From Trabulsiella guamensis ATCC 49490 (GTDB taxonomy: Bacteria > Pseudomonadota > Gammaproteobacteria > Enterobacterales > Enterobacteriaceae): a DNA stretch of 56,659 nucleotides. The position numbers and the translations under genes are program-made. The stretch is taken from assembly GCF_000734965.1 (NCBI RefSeq), contig NZ_JMTB01000029.1, forward strand, positions 1 to 56,659, given 5' to 3'. Positions within the stretch are counted from its first letter, which is position 1; every line of letters starts with the position of its first letter. Shown here in pieces: positions 52,904-56,659 of the stretch. The notes beneath the pieces were generated by a model. That model had not been told where the DNA came from and made no database searches. It was given only the letters and a program-made list of their open reading frames with translations.

Positions 52904-55882
52904 ATGCTGGTTACTCTTTGCGATTACAAACAGAGCGTCACGCTGATTGCCAACAGTGGCGTGCAGTTCCTTGATTTCGGTCTTACGCCCCAGGAGTCAC
53001 TCCACAGCGGGCGCTTCGTGCGTAAAACCGCCAACGGCCCGTTGCTGCGACTCGATTATGATCTGGTCAATGGCCGCTACACGCTGCCGGCCCGTCAGGG
53101 TGAACAGGCGGAAGTGGTAAAACCGGAAAGCACACTGACGCTGGAGCAGTCGCTTTCGATCCTCGATGGGATCTGGCTGCCACTGCCCTTCTTCCGCTTT
53201 AACCCGCCGCGCACCTTCGTTGAAGGACCGGACAACTGGGCGCGAGTACAGATCCGCAAGCTGAGCCAGCCGGACAGCGCCGGCAACAGTCACCGTGTAA
53301 CACTGGCGTTCGACAGCCAGCTCAGCGGCGACAACCCGGCGTCGCTGGCGCCAGTCGAAAACGATATTCTTAACGGCACCCGCTTTGCGCTGGCGTGGCG
53401 TGACGACGAAATCGCCGATTTTCTCGATCAAACCTGGGTCGACGGCTGGCTGCGCGAAGTTTTTAATCAGTACGCTGCCCAGCAAAACCGCACCGAGCGC
53501 GACATCGCACAAGCGATGCGCAGTTTTGAATACCAGGGCCACTGGCTTAATCTGCTCACCCTGCTCGGCGAACAGTTGTCTGTCCCGGAAATTAAGATCG
53601 TTACCGCCACGTTGAGTACGCCAGCGATTCCGGTCGATGTGATCCTTGATGTCGGCAACACCCATACCTGTGGCGTTATTATTGAAGATCAGGGCGATGC
53701 TAACGACGGTCTGCGCCAGACAGCAGAATTACAGGTGCGTTCGCTGACCGAACCGCAATATCTCAATGAGCCATTGTTTAGCAGCCGCATCGAATTCTGC
53801 GAAGCGCGTTTCGGCAAACAGCACTGTTCAGTGGAGAGCGGACGTGATGACGCCTTTGTCTGGCCGTCGATTGTTCGCGTCGGTGACGAAGCGCGAAAAC
53901 TGGCGATGCAACGTACGGGTACCGACGGCTACAGCGGCTTGTCCAGCCCGCGTCGTTATCTCTGGGATGAAACACCCACTGTGCAGGACTGGCGTTTCAG
54001 TCAGATCAACAGCAAAACCCAGCGCGAGCCGTTAGCCACCGCCTTCCCGCTGATGAATCTGATGAACGATGACGGACAGCCGCTCTACACGCTGCCGCCA
54101 GAAGATCGTCTGCCGGTATTTTCACCACAATACAGTCGCAGCACGCTGATGACGCATATGCTGTGTGAATTACTGGCGCAGGCGCTCGGGCAAATCAACA
54201 GCGTCGCCACCCGCCTGCGGCTTGGTTTCCCCTCATCACCCCGTCAATTACGGACCATTATTTTGACGCTGCCATCGGCGATGCCGAAACAGGAGCGTGA
54301 GATTTTCCGTCGCCGGATGTTTGAAGCGATTGCGCTGGTGTGGAAATCACTCGGCTGGCATCCCCAGGATGACGATTTCGCCAGCGTGAAACTGCAGAAA
54401 AACAGCGTGGTGCCGGTGCCGCAGATCCAGATGGAGTGGGACGAAGCCAGTTGCGGCCAACTCGTGTGGTTGTATAACGAAGCCGTGTCGCATTACAGCG
54501 GGCAAACAGAAGCGTTTTTTGCAGCCCTGTCCCGCCCGGATCGCGCTGTCGCGCAAAATGAGCTGCCGGGCCGTACGTTGCGCGTGGCCTCGGTTGATCT
54601 TGGCGGCGGTACCACAGATATGGCGATCACCCAGTACCAGCTTGATGATGGTACTGGCAGCAACGTCAAAATCACCCCGCATTTGCTGTTCCGCGAAGGG
54701 TTTAAAGTGGCGGGCGACGACATCCTGCTGGATATCATACAGCGCTGCGTGTTACCGGCATTACAGACGCAGTTACAGAAAAGTGGCATCGCTGATGCGC
54801 CCGCCCTGATGGCGACGTTATTTGGCGATTCCGGCCGCATCGATACCCAGGCGGTACTGCGCCAGCAGACCACGCTCCAGCTCTTTATGCCGCTCGGCCA
54901 CGCCATTCTTGCCGCGTGGGAACGCAGCGACAGCAGCGATCCGCTGGCCGGTCTCTATGCCACTTTTGGCGAACTGCTGAGTCAGCAACCGACCCGCAAC
55001 GTGATGAACTACATTACCCATGCGGTAGAGCATCAGTTACCGGGCGGATCCGCACCGTTTGAGTTGCTTAATGTGCCGTTGCAGGTGAATTTCAGTGACC
55101 TGCAGCAGGCGATGCTGGCGGGTGAATTTACTATCGCCTCACCGTTGCATGCGGTGTGCGAAGCCATTTCACATTATCACTGCGACGTGCTGCTTATCAC
55201 CGGTCGCCCCGGTTGCCTGCCAGGCGTACAGGCGCTGATCCGCCATTTGCAGCCGGTCCCGGCGAGCCGCATGGTCTGGCTCGACAAATATCATGTGCAT
55301 GAGTGGTATCCGTTCAGCCAGCAGGGGAAAATCGGCAACCCGAAATCGACCGCAGCGGTGGGCGCGATGCTCTGCAGCCTGGCGCTCGATTTACGTCTGC
55401 CGCGCTTTAACTTTAAGGCCGTGGATATCGGTGCTTATTCCACCGTGCGTTATCTCGGGGTGCTGGATAATGTAGTGAATACCCTGCGGGACGAGAACGT
55501 CTGGTATTCGGACATCGATCTGGATCAGCCTGGCGTGAAGCTCGACTCGCGGCTCCATTTCCCGCTACGCGGCAATGTCACGCTGGGTTTCCGCCAGCTC
55601 GCCAACGCCCGCTGGCCTGCCACTCCGCTCTACACCCTGAGCATTAACAGCCCGGAACTGGCCAAAACCATTGCCGGCGATGGGGTCCTGCATGTCCGTC
55701 TGCAATTGCGCGGCGGCAACCGGAATCTGGCGCCAGAGGCTTTTGAGCTGGCAGATGCCTGGTTACAGGACGGTACGCCGGTCGCACCGAATGCCCTGAC
55801 GCTGAAACTGAATACGCTGGCCGATCGCCGTCATAGCGGTAGCCACTACTGGATCGATAGCGGGAGCGTTTATCTGAAATGA
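52904..55882 (+). CDS. srfB: SrfB, very large actin/Hsp70-fold ATPase-like protein
   Basis: Protein of 992 aa, no signal peptide or TM. Two halves of an actin/Hsp70-type nucleotide site are visible: phosphate-1 motif DVILDVGNTHTCGVIIED (about 245-262) and phosphate-2 motif VDLGGGTTDMAIT (about 564-576), plus an adenosine-like LLITGRPGCLPGVQ (about 763). About 300 residues, larger than in DnaK, separate phosphate 1 and 2 and include a segment WPSIVRVGDEARKLA. It lies 4 bp after srfA and its stop overlaps srfC by four bases. Probable role is a nucleotide-driven core of the Srf complex (inference). Confidence 0.9.
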   Translation: MLVTLCDYKQSVTLIANSGVQFLDFGLTPQESLHSGRFVRKTANGPLLRLDYDLVNGRYTLPARQGEQAEVVKPESTLTLEQSLSILDGIWLPLPFFRFNPPRTFVEGPDNWARVQIRKLSQPDSAGNSHRVTLAFDSQLSGDNPASLAPVENDILNGTRFALAWRDDEIADFLDQTWVDGWLREVFNQYAAQQNRTERDIAQAMRSFEYQGHWLNLLTLLGEQLSVPEIKIVTATLSTPAIPVDVILDVGNTHTCGVIIEDQGDANDGLRQTAELQVRSLTEPQYLNEPLFSSRIEFCEARFGKQHCSVESGRDDAFVWPSIVRVGDEARKLAMQRTGTDGYSGLSSPRRYLWDETPTVQDWRFSQINSKTQREPLATAFPLMNLMNDDGQPLYTLPPEDRLPVFSPQYSRSTLMTHMLCELLAQALGQINSVATRLRLGFPSSPRQLRTIILTLPSAMPKQEREIFRRRMFEAIALVWKSLGWHPQDDDFASVKLQKNSVVPVPQIQMEWDEASCGQLVWLYNEAVSHYSGQTEAFFAALSRPDRAVAQNELPGRTLRVASVDLGGGTTDMAITQYQLDDGTGSNVKITPHLLFREGFKVAGDDILLDIIQRCVLPALQTQLQKSGIADAPALMATLFGDSGRIDTQAVLRQQTTLQLFMPLGHAILAAWERSDSSDPLAGLYATFGELLSQQPTRNVMNYITHAVEHQLPGGSAPFELLNVPLQVNFSDLQQAMLAGEFTIASPLHAVCEAISHYHCDVLLITGRPGCLPGVQALIRHLQPVPASRMVWLDKYHVHEWYPFSQQGKIGNPKSTAAVGAMLCSLALDLRLPRFNFKAVDIGAYSTVRYLGVLDNVVNTLRDENVWYSDIDLDQPGVKLDSRLHFPLRGNVTLGFRQLANARWPATPLYTLSINSPELAKTIAGDGVLHVRLQLRGGNRNLAPEAFELADAWLQDGTPVAPNALTLKLNTLADRRHSGSHYWIDSGSVYLK

Positions 55883-56659
55883 GTGATTTACAAGCCGTCA
55901 TCGCGTGGACGGAAGCCACGCGTCAGCACGCCCCCTTACTGAATAACGATGCGGACGCCCTATTGACCCGGCTGCTGGCGCTTAAGCATCAGCAGCGGCA
56001 ACTCGCCTGTGTGCAGAACCAGCCGCCCTGCGTTGGTCTGTATGGTCACGCTCTGGAGGCCAAAGCTCTTTTGCTGACGACCCTGTGCAACAGCCCTGCC
56101 GGGCGATTGCCGATTACCGCTGGTGCCAAAACCCTCGACTGGTTTACCCATATTAACCCCGGTCATAACACCACCCGCATGGCGATCCGTTTCAGTCAGC
56201 AGGCCACGGCGCCGGATGAGGCGTTTCCGTTACGTCTGAAGTTGATGAGCGAAGCCGAGCTGGTGCAGTTGTTTATTATGCATGCGTTGGATCAGGAAGA
56301 GATACGGCCGGTCGAGAAAAGCGTCATTACCGCACGTCTGGCGGGATGGCAGTCCCTGCGTCAGCCGCAACAGGTGCCTGGTATTGATCAGGAATCCATT
56401 GCCGCCATTGCCCGTTTCTGGCGCGACAGCGTTCCGGTTGCGCAACAGCAGATGGACGACGACCTGTGGTATCAGTTTGCCACATTGCTGCCTTCACTGG
56501 ATCTCAGCGCCCGCGCCAGCGCCTGGTCATTGTTGTGGGGAGAGCAACACGCGTTGACCCAACAGTGGCTGGCACTGGCGCATATGCTGCATCAGACCGG
56601 CAATGCCCGTGATGTTGCCGCCCCGCTGAGCCTGCTTGTCGATACGTTTGCGTTACCTG
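55879..56659 (+). CDS. srfC: SrfC, putative virulence factor (C-terminus beyond window)
   Basis: The first 260 codons only; the frame stays open to the window end. The start ATG overlaps the srfB stop (ATGA). The opening MSDLQAVIAWTEATRQHAPL is helical. A P-loop-like segment VGLYGHALEAKALLL (about 52-66) matches GxxxxGK[ST] but reads GHALEAKA, with Ala replacing Gly and Ser/Thr, so nucleotide binding may be weak or lost. TAGAKTLDW...HINPGH follows. SrfC of Salmonella is a large (about 700-850 aa) protein of unknown function. Confidence 0.85.
   Translation, partial: MSDLQAVIAWTEATRQHAPLLNNDADALLTRLLALKHQQRQLACVQNQPPCVGLYGHALEAKALLLTTLCNSPAGRLPITAGAKTLDWFTHINPGHNTTRMAIRFSQQATAPDEAFPLRLKLMSEAELVQLFIMHALDQEEIRPVEKSVITARLAGWQSLRQPQQVPGIDQESIAAIARFWRDSVPVAQQQMDDDLWYQFATLLPSLDLSARASAWSLLWGEQHALTQQWLALAHMLHQTGNARDVAAPLSLLVDTFALP

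Noticed and set aside
1-56659. CRISPR arrays, tRNA/rRNA genes, insertion sequences, prophage or integrase genes
   Set aside because: No evenly spaced repeats, cloverleaf or CCA-ended tRNA, transposase or integrase motifs were found; the accessory genes have no mobility genes alongside.

Overview
The window is chromosomal DNA from a member of the Enterobacteriaceae, most likely Citrobacter or a close relative. Most genes have clear E. coli or Salmonella counterparts in recognisable order: yneJ-yneI, glsB-yneG-yneF-uxaB, sra/maeA, fdnGHI/yddG, nhoA, yddH, pqqU/mcbR, mnaT-ydcZ-ydcY. Markers shared with Salmonella and Klebsiella but absent from E. coli K-12 (smvA/smvR, srfABC) lie between them. 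I see no prophage, insertion sequence, tRNA, rRNA or CRISPR array. Both ends are cut: yneJ on the left and srfC on the right.

Layout. 1-9.4 kb: yneJ and succinate-semialdehyde dehydrogenase (sad), a chemoreceptor with an unusual signalling tip, glutaminase, yneG, two diguanylate cyclases of different architecture, and uxaB. 9.4-16.7 kb: a VOC protein, then a CitA/CitB-type two-component system followed by a complete ABC importer (binding protein, fused 12-TM permease, ATPase). 16.7-22.9 kb: a small membrane methyltransferase, bdcR/bdcA with two visible operators, a soluble cytochrome P450 (very unusual in enterics), mqo and the SOS endonuclease cho. 22.9-30.7 kb: a short MgtE-type transporter, an MFS carrier, a zinc alcohol dehydrogenase, sra, maeA, and an ABC-F ATPase preceded by a strong-SD leader peptide ORF with mutually exclusive RNA pairings. 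30.7-36.4 kb: the selenoprotein formate dehydrogenase-N operon fdnGHI with NarL- and FNR-like sites, divergent from yddG.

36.4-40.4 kb: two orphan RHS-core tips surround smvA. The first carries a C-terminal domain resembling a clan CD cysteine peptidase. The second is a truncated copy sitting between smvA and smvR, with matching operator-like palindromes left on both sides. 40.4-51.3 kb: nhoA, yddH, a secreted isochorismatase-like hydrolase with a DJ-1/AraC regulator, a glutathione transferase, pqqU, mcbR, an XRE-cupin regulator divergent from mnaT-ydcZ, ydcY, and a DppA-like binding protein with no permease genes. 51.5 kb to the end: srfA-srfB-srfC, a translationally coupled operon encoding a membrane-anchored protein, a giant actin/Hsp70-fold ATPase and a protein with a degenerate P-loop.

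Most promising for new biology: the ABC-F leader/attenuator, the srfABC machine, the RHS tip with the peptidase-like domain and its remnant inside the smv locus, the enteric P450, and the CitAB-type system wired to an ABC importer.
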